Below, piece after piece: positions 31,253 through 41,377 of a DNA stretch of 54,876 nucleotides. This DNA comes from an uncultured Clostridia bacterium (GTDB lineage: Bacteria > Bacillota > Clostridia > Christensenellales > UBA1242). Within the stretch, counting starts at the first letter, position 1; every line of letters starts with the position of its first letter. The DNA lies in the NCBI GenBank assembly GCA_944383355.1, contig CALWPF010000009.1, positions 1-54,876 of the forward strand, in the 5' to 3' direction. A model generated the notes under the pieces. The model made no database searches and was not told the origin of the DNA. It saw nothing but the letters and a program-made list of their open reading frames with translations. Position numbers and translations under genes: made by a program.

Positions 31253-32892
31253 TAGATTTTTTTGACTTTAGTAACCTTCATTTTTATTTTGCGATCGTAT
31301 TGGCAGTGATCAATGCCATATTACTTTGCTTTGAGGGATACAAGTTTATGCAGATAATACAGCTATCTGGTTATCATCTGAGAGGCTATTTTGACTGGCT
31401 AAAAGATACTAGGGCAAAGTATATTGTGCGATTGCTGATGCTTGCTATATTGAGTACTGCTTGCTTTTTGGTAACCAATGTAATTTTTGATGCCTATTCA
31501 GAATATCTTTCTTATTTAGGTTTTCTATTGTATCTATTATTTAGTTTGATATTTATTACCCGCATTTATAGAGCTCCCAAGAAAACTCCGCTAAAAATGA
31601 CCCACAGAATGAATCGTAGTATGGCGTTGCTGTTTGTAGTGAACCTAATTATCTCATTTGGATTTATTTTGTTGTCTAGTTTGTTTATAGATATCTATAG
31701 ATTTGGCGCAGTAGCCTTGACTCCGTTGACCTTGCCATTGACTGTTCCTTTTGTTCATTGGGTGATGAAGCCTATAGAAAAAGCCATCAACCGTGGATAT
31801 GTAAAGCGTGCAAAAGCAAAGTTAGCCACTATGCCTAAATTAATTAAAATAGGTATTACAGGTAGTTATGGCAAAACAAGCACAAAAAATTTTTTAAATA
31901 CAATATTGTCAGAGCGTTACAGTGTGTGTAGTACGCCTATGAACTTTAATACCCCTATGGGCATAACCAAGACTGTTTTGCAGTATTTGACACCTTTGCA
32001 CCAAGTACTGATCGCTGAGATGGGTGCTCGTCAAGTAGGTGATATAAAAGAGTTGTGTGATATAGTGGAGCCACAATATGGTATAGTCACAGCTGTTGGT
32101 GAGCAACATATGGCAACATTCCAGTCAATAGAGAATGTTAGACGCACCAAAAGTGAGTTGCCAGCATATCTCAAAGGGGTAACTAATGGATTGTGTATTT
32201 TTAATACTGATAGTCCAGATACCAAGATAATATTTGATAATGCCGAGTGCCAAAAGGTAGGAGTGTCAGCTACTGACTCATCTAGTTTTGTTTACGCAAC
32301 TGATATAGAGACGACCACGGCAGGTACATCATTTGTATTGCATATAAGAGATATGCCAGATATACCAGTAAAAACTAAGTTATTTGGATTACACAATATA
32401 AATAATTTATTATTATGTGTGGCACTAGCGGTCAAAATGGGGCTAACTCGTGACGAATTGATTAGGGGACTGGCACGCATTATGCCAGTAGAGCATCGCT
32501 TGCAACTAATACAGGCTGAGAATGATGTTACCATCATAGATGATGCATACAATGCGAGTATTGAGGGTAGTCAACGAGCCTTGCAAGTATTGGCGATGTG
32601 GAAAGATAGACGAAAAATTGTTATTACACCTGGACTAGTGGAGTTGGGAACTATGGAAAGGTTAGCAAATTATAATCTAGGTCAGGAGATTGCAGGCGTT
32701 GCTGATATTGTAATAATAATGAATAAGGTACATTATTTATCGGTAAAACAAGGTTTGTTAGACAAGGGATTTGATGAATCAAAAATATACAATACCGATA
32801 ATATGGATAATACAGTAAAATTGTTAGGTGAGTTGATGCAACCACATGATGTTATTTTGTGGGAGAATGATTTGCCAGATAATTATACTTAG
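31249..32892 (+). CDS. murF: Membrane-anchored MurF-type ligase
   Basis: The 547-residue product starts with a membrane domain of four to five helices (about 12-30, 58-80, 88-106, 125-148, 155-170), not present in E. coli MurF. The Mur ligase part has ATP loop GITGSYGKTSTK (202-213), central NMGM-like AEMGARQVGDI (near 260), and MPVEHRLQ with DDAYNAS in the C-terminal domain (near 415-430), ending in ENDLPDNY as in related clostridial proteins. MurF adds D-Ala-D-Ala to UDP-MurNAc-tripeptide, which fits the Ddl-type ligase gene downstream. GGAGG lies 5 nt before ATG 31249. Confidence 0.88.
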   Translation: MIDFFDFSNLHFYFAIVLAVINAILLCFEGYKFMQIIQLSGYHLRGYFDWLKDTRAKYIVRLLMLAILSTACFLVTNVIFDAYSEYLSYLGFLLYLLFSLIFITRIYRAPKKTPLKMTHRMNRSMALLFVVNLIISFGFILLSSLFIDIYRFGAVALTPLTLPLTVPFVHWVMKPIEKAINRGYVKRAKAKLATMPKLIKIGITGSYGKTSTKNFLNTILSERYSVCSTPMNFNTPMGITKTVLQYLTPLHQVLIAEMGARQVGDIKELCDIVEPQYGIVTAVGEQHMATFQSIENVRRTKSELPAYLKGVTNGLCIFNTDSPDTKIIFDNAECQKVGVSATDSSSFVYATDIETTTAGTSFVLHIRDMPDIPVKTKLFGLHNINNLLLCVALAVKMGLTRDELIRGLARIMPVEHRLQLIQAENDVTIIDDAYNASIEGSQRALQVLAMWKDRRKIVITPGLVELGTMERLANYNLGQEIAGVADIVIIMNKVHYLSVKQGLLDKGFDESKIYNTDNMDNTVKLLGELMQPHDVILWENDLPDNYT

Positions 32893-32900
32893 TTTAATGT

Positions 32901-32931
32901 AGCACTCAGGTAAAAACTTGGGTGCTTTTTG
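32901..32931 (+). terminator. Intrinsic terminator of murF
   Basis: AGCACTCAGG (32901-32910) pairs with CTTGGGTGCT (32917-32926, two wobbles) around TAAAAA, followed by T's. Confidence 0.8.
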
Positions 32932-32999
32932 TTGTGTGATTTTCACAAATAAATTTATGATTGCATATACAAATACAATAACAAAGAGAGGTATTATAT

Positions 33000-34118
33000 A
33001 TGCAAAATATAGCAGTTGTGTTTGGTGGCAAGTCTGTTGAGCACGATATATCTATTATTACGGGCGTGGGCGTATTGCAAAATTTGAGCCAAGGTTATCA
33101 TGGTGTACCCATATATATAGACAAAGAGGGTAACTGGTGGACTGGTGAAAAGTTGTGTTATATAGAGAATTTTAAAGATTTTAATACCAAAAAGTTAAAA
33201 AAATGTAATTTTTGTCCCAATGATAAGCGATTGCATATTTATGGTATGAGGCGTACAGCGATGTATATAGACTGTGTTATCAACTGTTTGCATGGTCAAA
33301 ATGGTGAAGATGGCTCTTTGTCAGGGGTGTTGCAACTGAGTGGTATCCCAGAGACTAGTAGTGGTGTGTTAGGAAATGCTGTTTGCATGGACAAAGGCAT
33401 TACCAAATTATTACTGAGGTCAAAACGAGTACCAATTACTAGATTCATAACTATAAATATAAACGATTATAATGCTAATAATAGTTTTTGGATCAGGAAT
33501 ATAATACGGCGTGTTGGATTACCATGTATTATCAAACCAGCTAGGGGTGGTAGTAGTATTGGTATATCCGTTGCTAATGATATTGAACAGCTGGAAATAT
33601 TATTAGGAAATGTAGCAAAATATGATAATGAGATTATTATTGAGCAGTACTTACCACAATTTAGAGAAATTAATATTGCTCTATTTGAGCATGATGGTAA
33701 TTTGGAATTATCCTCGCTTGAGGAGGTCGTTGGTGCTGACAAAATATTTGATTTTGATAATAAATATACTACAAATACAAAGACCAAGAGGATTTGTCCA
33801 GCCAATATAGATGCATCGACAAAAGATAACATTTGTAAATTAGCAAAAAAGGTATATTCCATATGCAAGTGTAGAGGAATGGTGAGGATAGATTTTTTTG
33901 TGATTGAGGATAAGATTTTGGTTAATGAGGTAAATACAGTTCCGGGCTCTATGTCTTTTTACCTATGGAAAGATTTTGGCTACACTTTTGGTAGGGTGCT
34001 CTCAAAGTTGATTATAGAGGGTAAAAAACGTTTTGTAGATGACCAAAAACACTGTTACAAGTACAATTCTAATATTTTAGACAATCTATCAAAGCGTGAT
34101 TTCATTATAAATAAATAA
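33000..34118 (+). CDS. ddl: D-alanine--D-alanine ligase family protein
   Basis: The 372-residue ATP-grasp ligase has VVFGGKSVEHDIS (about 6-18), NCLHGQNGEDGSLSGVLQ (about 94-111), the glycine-rich ATP loop PARGGSSIGIS (near 182), omega-loop FDFDNKYT (near 247) and metal site VNEVNTVPGSMSFY (near 305). The DFDNKYT loop is of the ordinary D-Ala-D-Ala type rather than that of VanA-like D-lactate ligases, so vancomycin resistance is not implied. The ribosome site is AGAGAGG. It is 107 bp after murF and separated from it by a terminator. Confidence 0.9.
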   Translation: MQNIAVVFGGKSVEHDISIITGVGVLQNLSQGYHGVPIYIDKEGNWWTGEKLCYIENFKDFNTKKLKKCNFCPNDKRLHIYGMRRTAMYIDCVINCLHGQNGEDGSLSGVLQLSGIPETSSGVLGNAVCMDKGITKLLLRSKRVPITRFITININDYNANNSFWIRNIIRRVGLPCIIKPARGGSSIGISVANDIEQLEILLGNVAKYDNEIIIEQYLPQFREINIALFEHDGNLELSSLEEVVGADKIFDFDNKYTTNTKTKRICPANIDASTKDNICKLAKKVYSICKCRGMVRIDFFVIEDKILVNEVNTVPGSMSFYLWKDFGYTFGRVLSKLIIEGKKRFVDDQKHCYKYNSNILDNLSKRDFIINK

Positions 34119-34275
34119 TCAAAATATTGAATAAATATGCAGAGTGGAAAATAATTGACTTTATCATAATATAGAGATTGAACCTATGATGGAGAGTATA
34201 TTGTTTTGCAAAATGATAGTTCTTATCATAGATAAACAAAACAACAAAAGTTATAAGTGGATAATATAGATGTTT

Positions 34276-34309
34276 ATATAAAAGATATTGGAGTCAATAT
34301 CTTTTATAT
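34276..34309. repeat. Perfect 15-bp inverted repeat in the gap before the large surface-protein gene
   Basis: Positions 34276-34290 and 34295-34309 are perfect complements (ATATAAAAGATATTG and its reverse) with loop GAGT. There is no long T tail. It may terminate ddl transcription or form a cruciform upstream of the gene at 34402. Otherwise the 283-bp gap shows no convincing gene. Confidence 0.7.
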
Positions 34310-34401
34310 ATAATTGCTTGTAAAAAATGCAGTAAATATATATAATAATTATGAGGATAATAACAAGTTTTTTGTCAAAGTATTATATAAAAGGTGACAC
34401 A

Positions 34402-37400
34402 ATGGGGAGTAAAAAGTCAGGTAAAAAAAGAAGTGTTGAGTTGTATTTTGCGGTAGTATCTGTGTTATTATTACTAAGTTTTGCATTTTATATGTGCTTT
34501 AATAACTGGAAGGTACCATTATTACAGTATAACGATGTTAATTCAATATCTTCTAGTGATACTGGCAGTAGTGCTAGTTATGTGTCTGTTGGCGAATTGT
34601 GGGATGAAGAGAATAATATTATCAATACGGAAAATTTAGATACTTTGATGGGCTATTTGTCAGTCGATGGCGATGTGAACAATATACCTGTTACAGGTGG
34701 ACTAGATTCTGTCAACACTGCAGATATCAAAAATTATACTTATGGAGGTAAGACAGCTGGCAAGAGTATAGTTGTACGCCTAGGTGGGCTTGATTGGTTA
34801 GTTACTTATCTGTCTAGCGATGTAAATGGTAATGTGATTGTTACATTGTGGTTAAGTAATAATTTACAACAGGGCTTTGCTGGCTATACGGCGAACGAAG
34901 GGGCTTTTTATGGTTTCTTGCAAAATAGCGCCACAGGATTATACGGTATGTATAGTGATTTTTCAGCAAACTGGTATGGCGATCGTTATGACACAGCAAG
35001 TGCTTATCCTACCACTTTATATGGGACGAGTTATATACGCTCAGTTACCCTCAATAATGGTGGAACATTTTTGAAAGGAGTAGATGGGGCTACAGATGAT
35101 AACCCTACAGAATATTCATTTACACCTACATCTAGTAGTGTATTTGCTCCTTTTACTGTGGATAATACTGCTGTTGTTGGAGACTATGATTCCATTACTG
35201 ATTACATAGTTACACCCAATCAAGTGTCTTGGCAGGTTGATTCTCAAGGTAGCAACTTTAATGTTGGATATATCTTGAATAACGAATCTTTGACAGTTGG
35301 GAGTAATTATTCTGGCTCTGATTGGAGCGATAGGGTAGGTTATGCCAATTGGGGAAGTGATAAATTATGGCTACCTAGTCTAAGTGAGACTGGTTATAGT
35401 GATACCTCATCAAGGCAAGGTATTTGGGGGCTGACTGATACAGAGCGTGCATCGTATGATGGGAGCACTACCTCTATACTTGGTAGTATAGGTGGTGGCA
35501 CCAGTGGTACTTTGACTGGTTCGACTGGGAATGCATATGGGCATAGTTGGACTAGATCGGCTTATCTTGACAATCCTCGTTGTGGGTATCCTATAGAAGT
35601 TACGGGCAATGGCACAGGAGATTATTTGATACATTCTTCACTTGCTGTGCGTCCAGCATTGCATCTCAACCTTAGTTTGATTGTGGCTGTGAGTGAGTCT
35701 CAAAATTCAGTCAATGTTGCAGAGTTGTGGGATAGTGGTGCCCAAGAATTTAATAATGATAATTTGCAAATTTTATATAATTATCTATCGGGCAAGTCAA
35801 ATGCAACTTTGGCTGATATAGATGCATTGGCTTTGGCGAATACAAATGCAACAACGCTACGCCAAACTTCTATTACATCAGGGGTAACAAGTGGCGGGGT
35901 GGCTTATCGCACAAAGCAATCTGGTGATAGTATAGTAGTACGTCTGGGTGGGCTAGATTGGTATGTAACATATGTCTCAAAGGACAAGAGCGGGAATACC
36001 ATTGCTACCTTGTGGCTAGACAATAATTTGCAAGAAGGTTTTGGTGATAGAGTAGTTAATGAAGGTGATTACTATGGGTATTTGCAGGAGCCTAGTACTG
36101 GATTATACGGGCTTTATAGTGATTGGTCGGCCAATTGGTATGATAGTGGTGTATATGACGGGAGTTGCCCTAGCAATTTGTATGGAGTGAGTTATATAAG
36201 GGCTGTTACATTGAATAATGGAGGTAATTATGTTCAAGGCGTAAGTGGACAAAATGACCCCTCTATTTATTATCACACATCTTCTGCGAGTAGCGCTTTT
36301 GCAATTTATACTATGAGTTCTATTAATGGAGTCGCCAACAATCTGGTAGATTATATCACTTCTCCAAATGCGATGCCATGGCAAATGAATATACAAGGCA
36401 CTCAAAATGCTGCAGGTGTTTTACTAAATAACGAAGCCTTGTTGTCGGGTGCTAGTGCCGATGGGGCAGGAGCCAATGATTATATCAACAATATATATTA
36501 TGATGATTGGGGAAATGATAAATTGTGGCTACCTAGCTTTAGTGAGATAGGTTATAGCGATGCGTTGTCCATGCAAGGTATTTGGTCTTTGTCTGATTTG
36601 GAAAGGGCTAATTATGATGGGACTACTACTAGTATAATTGGTACAGTGGGTAATGTTAGTGGTAGTACATATGCACATTATTGGGTAAGGTCTGCATTCA
36701 ATGATAATACCAGAAAAGCCTTTTTAGTACAGTCTACGGGTAATAGTTATGGTAGTAACGGTACATTTAATTCATTTGCTGTGCGTCCAGCACTGCATCT
36801 TAATTTGACTGCTATATCTACTCCTAGTATCAGTAATTATCAGTTTCAAGACGTAGATGATAGTGGTAATCCAGTAACTTACACTGTATCATCAGTGGGG
36901 AGTCTTGCATCAGTAGTCAGTGTGGAAATGACTGGTGCTAGTAGTCTCACTATGCCAGAGACCTTTACCTACAATGGTTGGGTCTATACAATAACAAGTT
37001 TAGCGGATAGCTCTAGTAATGCTACATCAGTCTTTTATCCATCGATGAGTTACTTAACAGGGGTTACGATGCCTAACACCATACGGCGAATAGGTGATTT
37101 TGCGTTTGCTAGTTGTACAAATTTAAGTAATATTACTATACCAAGTAGTGTTACCAGCATAGGTACATCAGCGTTCAAGAGAGCAGGTCTAGTTGAGGTG
37201 AATATAGATGCTAGATTTGCTAATATTGCGGACATTGGCAGTGATGCCTTTGCCCAAAATAGTAGCAGTGTTATTTATTGGTTTGCTGATACTAACGAAC
37301 ATTCATGGCAAATCGCTCGTAACGCTTATTATGCGGATACTAACAAGTTTACATCAAGTTACAATGGGCAGAATATCAAATTAGAGCGCCATATTTATAT

Positions 37401-38031
37401 TGAATATCTGTATGGTGAAGAGCAAGATATCAAAGTGGGTAAAGGTGATAGCGTTACTATTACTCCGACCCCACAACTTGATGAGCGGTTTGTATTTGCT
37501 AGTTGGGTTGATGCAAGTACAAACAATATTGTATCTAGTGACGCAAATTATACATTTGTCGTTGATGAAAATGTATCGCTAAAGGTGCATTTTGCGTTTG
37601 CATATTCTACATTGGAAATTGGTCATGTTGCTCAACTATTTTGGTTGGCAGATAGAGTCGCAGATTATATTGATTTTGCAGGTGTCACAATTAATTTGAC
37701 AAATAATCTTGACCTGACAGGTGTTACTGACCAAGTATGGGAATCTATAGGTTTGAGTAGTGATTTTAAGGGCACTATTAATGGGAATGGATATGCTATA
37801 ATATATAATGCAAATGAAAATGCTATCATCAATGGCGGTACCAGCTTGCACGGAGAGAATATCACGTTGTTTAGTAATACCATTACTGGTATAGTAAAGA
37901 ATATTATGCTAGTAGGTGATATAACTGCAGGGGTAGATGTTGTTGATGAGTTGGGTGGATTGGTATTCGATGATGACAATGCATTGGATTTGAGCAATTC
38001 AGAGGAAAATATGACATCTATGCCTAGATAA
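34402..38031 (+). CDS. Large surface protein with duplicated DUF6273-like domains and a LRR_5 segment
   Basis: The 1209-residue product has an N-terminal membrane segment (ELYFAVVSVLLLLSFAFYMC, about 13-32) that is probably a signal anchor. Two copies of a ~365-residue domain follow (nt ~34582-35679 and ~35710-36810); each runs from V(G/A)ELWD to VRPALHLNL and contains VVRLGGLDW, DKLWLPS and a Trp-rich RSA segment, like DUF6273/lectin-type folds. Then come a BspA-type leucine-rich repeat (VTMPNTIRRIGDFAFASCTN), a basket-like beta repeat (VFASWVDAST near 1032) and a GLUG-like strand region. There is no LPXTG sorting signal; the C-terminus is acidic. The ATG at 34402 follows AGGTGA. A role in adhesion or carbohydrate binding is inference. 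Confidence 0.82.
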   Translation: MGSKKSGKKRSVELYFAVVSVLLLLSFAFYMCFNNWKVPLLQYNDVNSISSSDTGSSASYVSVGELWDEENNIINTENLDTLMGYLSVDGDVNNIPVTGGLDSVNTADIKNYTYGGKTAGKSIVVRLGGLDWLVTYLSSDVNGNVIVTLWLSNNLQQGFAGYTANEGAFYGFLQNSATGLYGMYSDFSANWYGDRYDTASAYPTTLYGTSYIRSVTLNNGGTFLKGVDGATDDNPTEYSFTPTSSSVFAPFTVDNTAVVGDYDSITDYIVTPNQVSWQVDSQGSNFNVGYILNNESLTVGSNYSGSDWSDRVGYANWGSDKLWLPSLSETGYSDTSSRQGIWGLTDTERASYDGSTTSILGSIGGGTSGTLTGSTGNAYGHSWTRSAYLDNPRCGYPIEVTGNGTGDYLIHSSLAVRPALHLNLSLIVAVSESQNSVNVAELWDSGAQEFNNDNLQILYNYLSGKSNATLADIDALALANTNATTLRQTSITSGVTSGGVAYRTKQSGDSIVVRLGGLDWYVTYVSKDKSGNTIATLWLDNNLQEGFGDRVVNEGDYYGYLQEPSTGLYGLYSDWSANWYDSGVYDGSCPSNLYGVSYIRAVTLNNGGNYVQGVSGQNDPSIYYHTSSASSAFAIYTMSSINGVANNLVDYITSPNAMPWQMNIQGTQNAAGVLLNNEALLSGASADGAGANDYINNIYYDDWGNDKLWLPSFSEIGYSDALSMQGIWSLSDLERANYDGTTTSIIGTVGNVSGSTYAHYWVRSAFNDNTRKAFLVQSTGNSYGSNGTFNSFAVRPALHLNLTAISTPSISNYQFQDVDDSGNPVTYTVSSVGSLASVVSVEMTGASSLTMPETFTYNGWVYTITSLADSSSNATSVFYPSMSYLTGVTMPNTIRRIGDFAFASCTNLSNITIPSSVTSIGTSAFKRAGLVEVNIDARFANIADIGSDAFAQNSSSVIYWFADTNEHSWQIARNAYYADTNKFTSSYNGQNIKLERHIYIEYLYGEEQDIKVGKGDSVTITPTPQLDERFVFASWVDASTNNIVSSDANYTFVVDENVSLKVHFAFAYSTLEIGHVAQLFWLADRVADYIDFAGVTINLTNNLDLTGVTDQVWESIGLSSDFKGTINGNGYAIIYNANENAIINGGTSLHGENITLFSNTITGIVKNIMLVGDITAGVDVVDELGGLVFDDDNALDLSNSEENMTSMPR

Positions 38032-38070
38032 AATAGTTGACTGTACTGTTACTGTAGTCGGCTATTTTTT
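38031..38070 (+). terminator. Intrinsic terminator of the surface-protein gene
   Basis: AAATAGTTGACT (38031-38042) pairs with AGTCGGCTATTT (38056-38067) through two G-U pairs, followed by T's. Confidence 0.8.
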
Positions 38071-38270
38071 ATATTTAGACTAGTGTTTTAAATTCAATAT
38101 GTAAAGTTCGATTAAAATTTAGTTAAATTCAAATAATAATAGCGTAAAGAGTAATATTTTTGTTGTTTTGTGAGATAAAATTTAATAAAATGTCAAAATT
38201 TGTTTTGCTAAAAGATTAATTTGTGTTACAATTCAATTATAACAAAGAATAATAAATGGGAGAGATTAGT

Positions 38271-40634
38271 ATGGGGAAAAGTGTTTCTAAGACACAAAAG
38301 GTGAGGACTTTCATTTGTGGAGTCTCTTTATCTGTGCTATGCTTATGTTGTGCAACCTTTTTGTTTACAGGTTGTAATGAGACCGCTGGACCTATGTGGT
38401 ATTCGGGTAATGATGTTCCCACATATTCGGCATATCCAGGTAAATTGGGTGACTTTTACTTAGACGAAGACGACTCAGTGATATACAAATACACTCAAGA
38501 TGGCTGGGTGGTAATAGGTAATCTAAAGGGAGAAGATGGTCAGGATGGTCAAACACCTACAATTACTATAGACACTGATGGCTATTGGGTAATCAATGGT
38601 GAAAAGACTGATGTAATGGCAAAGGGGCAAGATGGTACTAGCCCTACAGTTAGCATAAATAATGACGGCTATTGGGTGATCAATGGCGAGCCTACGAATG
38701 TAAAAGCCAAAGGTGAGGCTGGCTCATACTTTTATTCAGGTGATACAGATCCTGCAAGTGAACTTGGTAAAGATGGAGATGTTTATTTAAATGTTCTTTC
38801 AAATGATTTATTCCAAAAGACCGATGGCACATGGACAAAGATCGGTAATTTCCAAGGCTCTGCTGGTATCACTCCTCACATAGGAGAGAATGGTAATTGG
38901 TGGGTAGGCGATACTGATACAGGTTATGCTGCAGTAGGTAAAAATGGAGAAAGTGCTACAATATCTGTAGATGATAGCACAGGACATTTAATAATTAACG
39001 GTGAAGATACAGGTTACGCATTGGGCATAACATCGCAAGATTTATATAATAACCTACAAGGTATTATTGAGTATGATGGTGGAGTTACTGGCTTTGATGC
39101 TGAATATGAATCTGTGGCTGGTTATGAATACCTAAATCAATGGGAGTACGGTACTAGTACCTTTTCTGGTTGGGCAGGTAGTATAGGTAAGCCTGAGACG
39201 ATAAACGCTATAAAATTTAAAGTTAGAGCAAGAGAGGATCCTATCACTAGTATAAGAGTGTTGTTGGCAGAAAATGGATATGATGGGACTTTAGTTGCGG
39301 AGGGGAATGTTAGTGTTAATGTCCAGCCTTATGAGACACAGGATATAGTTTGGCAATTGGATACCCCAATCGTAAACACAAATGGCATTAATTATTATTT
39401 TGGTTATGCTTGTGATGCACTTGTTGATAAATATGGGAATGTTAATAGTCCAGCTCAACAGTTGCCAGAGGCTGAGAGATCTCCATCAACTATAATACGT
39501 TATATCACAGTTGGTAGGGAGCGAGTTGATTTCAACAATTTTAGTGAGATGGCAGGTGATGGGGCAATAGAATATGCTTATATACCAGTGCAGGTAGGAG
39601 AGTTGACAGGAACATTCAAGTTGGCTGACGCTACTATTCAAGATATCTTATCCAAGGTAGAGGGTGAGTTGTATAAAAATTCGGACATTATTTTACCGTC
39701 TACTATCTATGGTTATACTGGTCAAACACTGCAGATTTACTTTAGGAGCATTTGTGCTTATCCTCTAGATGATATTTACATAAAGGTGAATTGTGCCAAA
39801 GGTAAGCAATATACCGATAGATGGGAGTACACTCCTGAGAGCGCAGAAAGTTTTGATTTAACTATTGAGATATATTCAAAAAACTGGAATTTGCTTGAAT
39901 CTAATACATTCTCTGTGGAGATAAAAGATACCACAACACTTACATCAGTAAAGGCGCTTGTAATAGGGGATAGTACGGTTGCTGCTGATCTTGAGACCCA
40001 AAAGGTGCTAGATTTAGCACAAACTGATGAGTTTGACCTTACTTTATTGGGTACGAGAGGTTCAGGTGATAATAAGCACGAGGGTAGAGGTGGCTGGAGA
40101 GTTAGTACTTATGTGAATAACGAAAAAGATTCAGCTAGTGTTGTTAATCCTTTTTATAACACATCAACCTCTGCATTCGATTTTGCATATTATATGAGTG
40201 AGCAGAGTTATGAAGGTGTAGATATTGTGTTTATTCAACTTGGTATCAATGACATCTTTTCTAGTGATTCTGGCACATTACAAGATGCTATAGATGTCTA
40301 TATCACTGGTTTACAAACAATGATCGATAGCATACATTCGTATGATTCAAATATAAAGATAGTTCTCAACATGATTATTCCATGCGATGCAAACCAAGAT
40401 TCATTTACCAATACTTACGGTACTTCGCAAACAGTATGGGGCTTTATGAGGAATATGTACAAGGCAAATCAAGCTTTGTTATCCAATTTCTCTAACCAAG
40501 ACAATGTGTATTTGTCTTGGTACAATGCGGCACTAGATTCCATAAATAACCAAGGTGGTAATGTTCACCCATCGACTGAGGGATACAACCAGCTTGGTAC
40601 CCAGATGTATTATTTCTTAAGAGCAATTTTATAA
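38271..40634 (+). CDS. Lipoprotein with Gly-rich repeats and a C-terminal SGNH hydrolase domain
   Basis: The 787-residue product has a lipoprotein signal (hydrophobic run ending LFTGC, lipidated Cys near 36). Residues about 85-250 hold repeats of the form G-x-x-G-x-(T/S)-P-T followed by DGYWVINGE, comparable to phage-fibre or collagen-like stalk modules. A beta-sandwich region follows, then an SGNH/GDSL hydrolase domain: nucleophile Ser in VIGDSTVAA (near 567), glycine in LGTRGSG, asparagine in QLGINDIF (near 660) and the catalytic His in VHPSTEGY (near 766). It probably projects an esterase from the membrane to act on acetylated glycans. The ATG at 38271 has GGGAGAG 7 nt upstream. It stands alone between terminators. 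Confidence 0.85.
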   Translation: MGKSVSKTQKVRTFICGVSLSVLCLCCATFLFTGCNETAGPMWYSGNDVPTYSAYPGKLGDFYLDEDDSVIYKYTQDGWVVIGNLKGEDGQDGQTPTITIDTDGYWVINGEKTDVMAKGQDGTSPTVSINNDGYWVINGEPTNVKAKGEAGSYFYSGDTDPASELGKDGDVYLNVLSNDLFQKTDGTWTKIGNFQGSAGITPHIGENGNWWVGDTDTGYAAVGKNGESATISVDDSTGHLIINGEDTGYALGITSQDLYNNLQGIIEYDGGVTGFDAEYESVAGYEYLNQWEYGTSTFSGWAGSIGKPETINAIKFKVRAREDPITSIRVLLAENGYDGTLVAEGNVSVNVQPYETQDIVWQLDTPIVNTNGINYYFGYACDALVDKYGNVNSPAQQLPEAERSPSTIIRYITVGRERVDFNNFSEMAGDGAIEYAYIPVQVGELTGTFKLADATIQDILSKVEGELYKNSDIILPSTIYGYTGQTLQIYFRSICAYPLDDIYIKVNCAKGKQYTDRWEYTPESAESFDLTIEIYSKNWNLLESNTFSVEIKDTTTLTSVKALVIGDSTVAADLETQKVLDLAQTDEFDLTLLGTRGSGDNKHEGRGGWRVSTYVNNEKDSASVVNPFYNTSTSAFDFAYYMSEQSYEGVDIVFIQLGINDIFSSDSGTLQDAIDVYITGLQTMIDSIHSYDSNIKIVLNMIIPCDANQDSFTNTYGTSQTVWGFMRNMYKANQALLSNFSNQDNVYLSWYNAALDSINNQGGNVHPSTEGYNQLGTQMYYFLRAIL

Positions 40635-40702
40635 TTTGAAATATAATAAACAATAGTCCAATTGGTTTATTTGATAACATTTTACTACCGTATGATAAAA
40701 AA

Positions 40703-40728
40703 GGTTAGCTGTGGCTAATCTTTTTTTG
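40703..40728 (+). terminator. Intrinsic terminator of the SGNH lipoprotein gene
   Basis: GGTTAGC (40703-40709) pairs with GCTAATC (40714-40720, one G-U) followed by seven T's. The rest of the 40635-40859 gap shows nothing else I can support. Confidence 0.75.
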
Positions 40729-40859
40729 TTGAATAAAGTTATTGCTGATAATAGATGTCTAGTTTGTTTCTTATTAATAATAATTCACATGATTTCATTG
40801 ATGCTATACCACAAATTTTTGTAACTTGTGATTTGATTTTGTTTATACTTTTTTAAATT

Positions 40860-41177
40860 TTAATTTTCTTTTAGCGAGCGTAGTTTTGCTACTAATACCT
40901 TTGTATCCAAGTTGGATTCTATCTGTAATAAAGATAGTAATTTATCTAATTCTTCTTTTGTAAAGAATGATTTATCAAATACTGATTTTTGTACAAGACT
41001 AATACCACCATAACGCCCAGCTGTAGTGGTTACTGGTATACCACTCAGACTCAGGGCATCTACATATCTATATACGCTACGTTTGCTAATCTCATATTTT
41101 TCACTGAGTTGGGTAGCGGTTACTTTGGGTTGTTGCATTAGCTCAAATAATATCCCTAGCAGTATATACATCTGCAA
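40860..41177 (-). CDS. Small HTH_11 (DeoR/WYL-type) DNA-binding protein
   Basis: The 105-residue product consists of a winged helix of the HTH_11 type: LLGILFELMQQPKVTATQLS, then EKYEISKRSVYRYVDALSLS (about 22-41) and the wing TTAGRYGGISLV. Full-length WYL regulators continue with a ~200-residue WYL domain, which is absent; only a ~45-residue helical tail (FFTKEELDKLLSLLQ) follows, so this is either a short form or a truncated gene. I chose TTG at 41177 because GAGGTG lies 7 nt upstream; ATG two codons later is possible. No target gene is evident. Confidence 0.75.
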   Translation of the reverse strand: MQMYILLGILFELMQQPKVTATQLSEKYEISKRSVYRYVDALSLSGIPVTTTAGRYGGISLVQKSVFDKSFFTKEELDKLLSLLQIESNLDTKVLVAKLRSLKEN

Positions 41178-41341
41178 TCTAATTCACCTCTTTTGCCTTT
41201 TTGTTTGGTATTATATCATTGCTATATCAAAAAGTCAAACATATGTTCTAATTTTTAACCAAGTATAATGTTGCATAATTATTCATATTTTCATCAAGAT
41301 AAGTTTTGATTTTGGGATAGTGCTGTATTGTATTTTGTAAC

Positions 41342-41372
41342 AAAAAACTACCCAAATGTTGACTAGGTAGTT
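41342..41372 (-). terminator. Intrinsic terminator of murG
   Basis: On the minus strand AACTACC (41372-41366) and GGTAGTT (41353-41347) form a stem followed by TTTTTG. Confidence 0.75.
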
Positions 41373-41377
41373 GGTGT

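Noticed and set aside
33000..34118. Van-type D-Ala-D-Lac ligase
   Set aside because: The omega-loop DFDNKYT is of the ordinary Ddl type, and no vanH or vanX neighbours are present.
34185..34270. 27-codon ORF in the gap after ddl
   Set aside because: No ribosome site and no recognisable sequence features.
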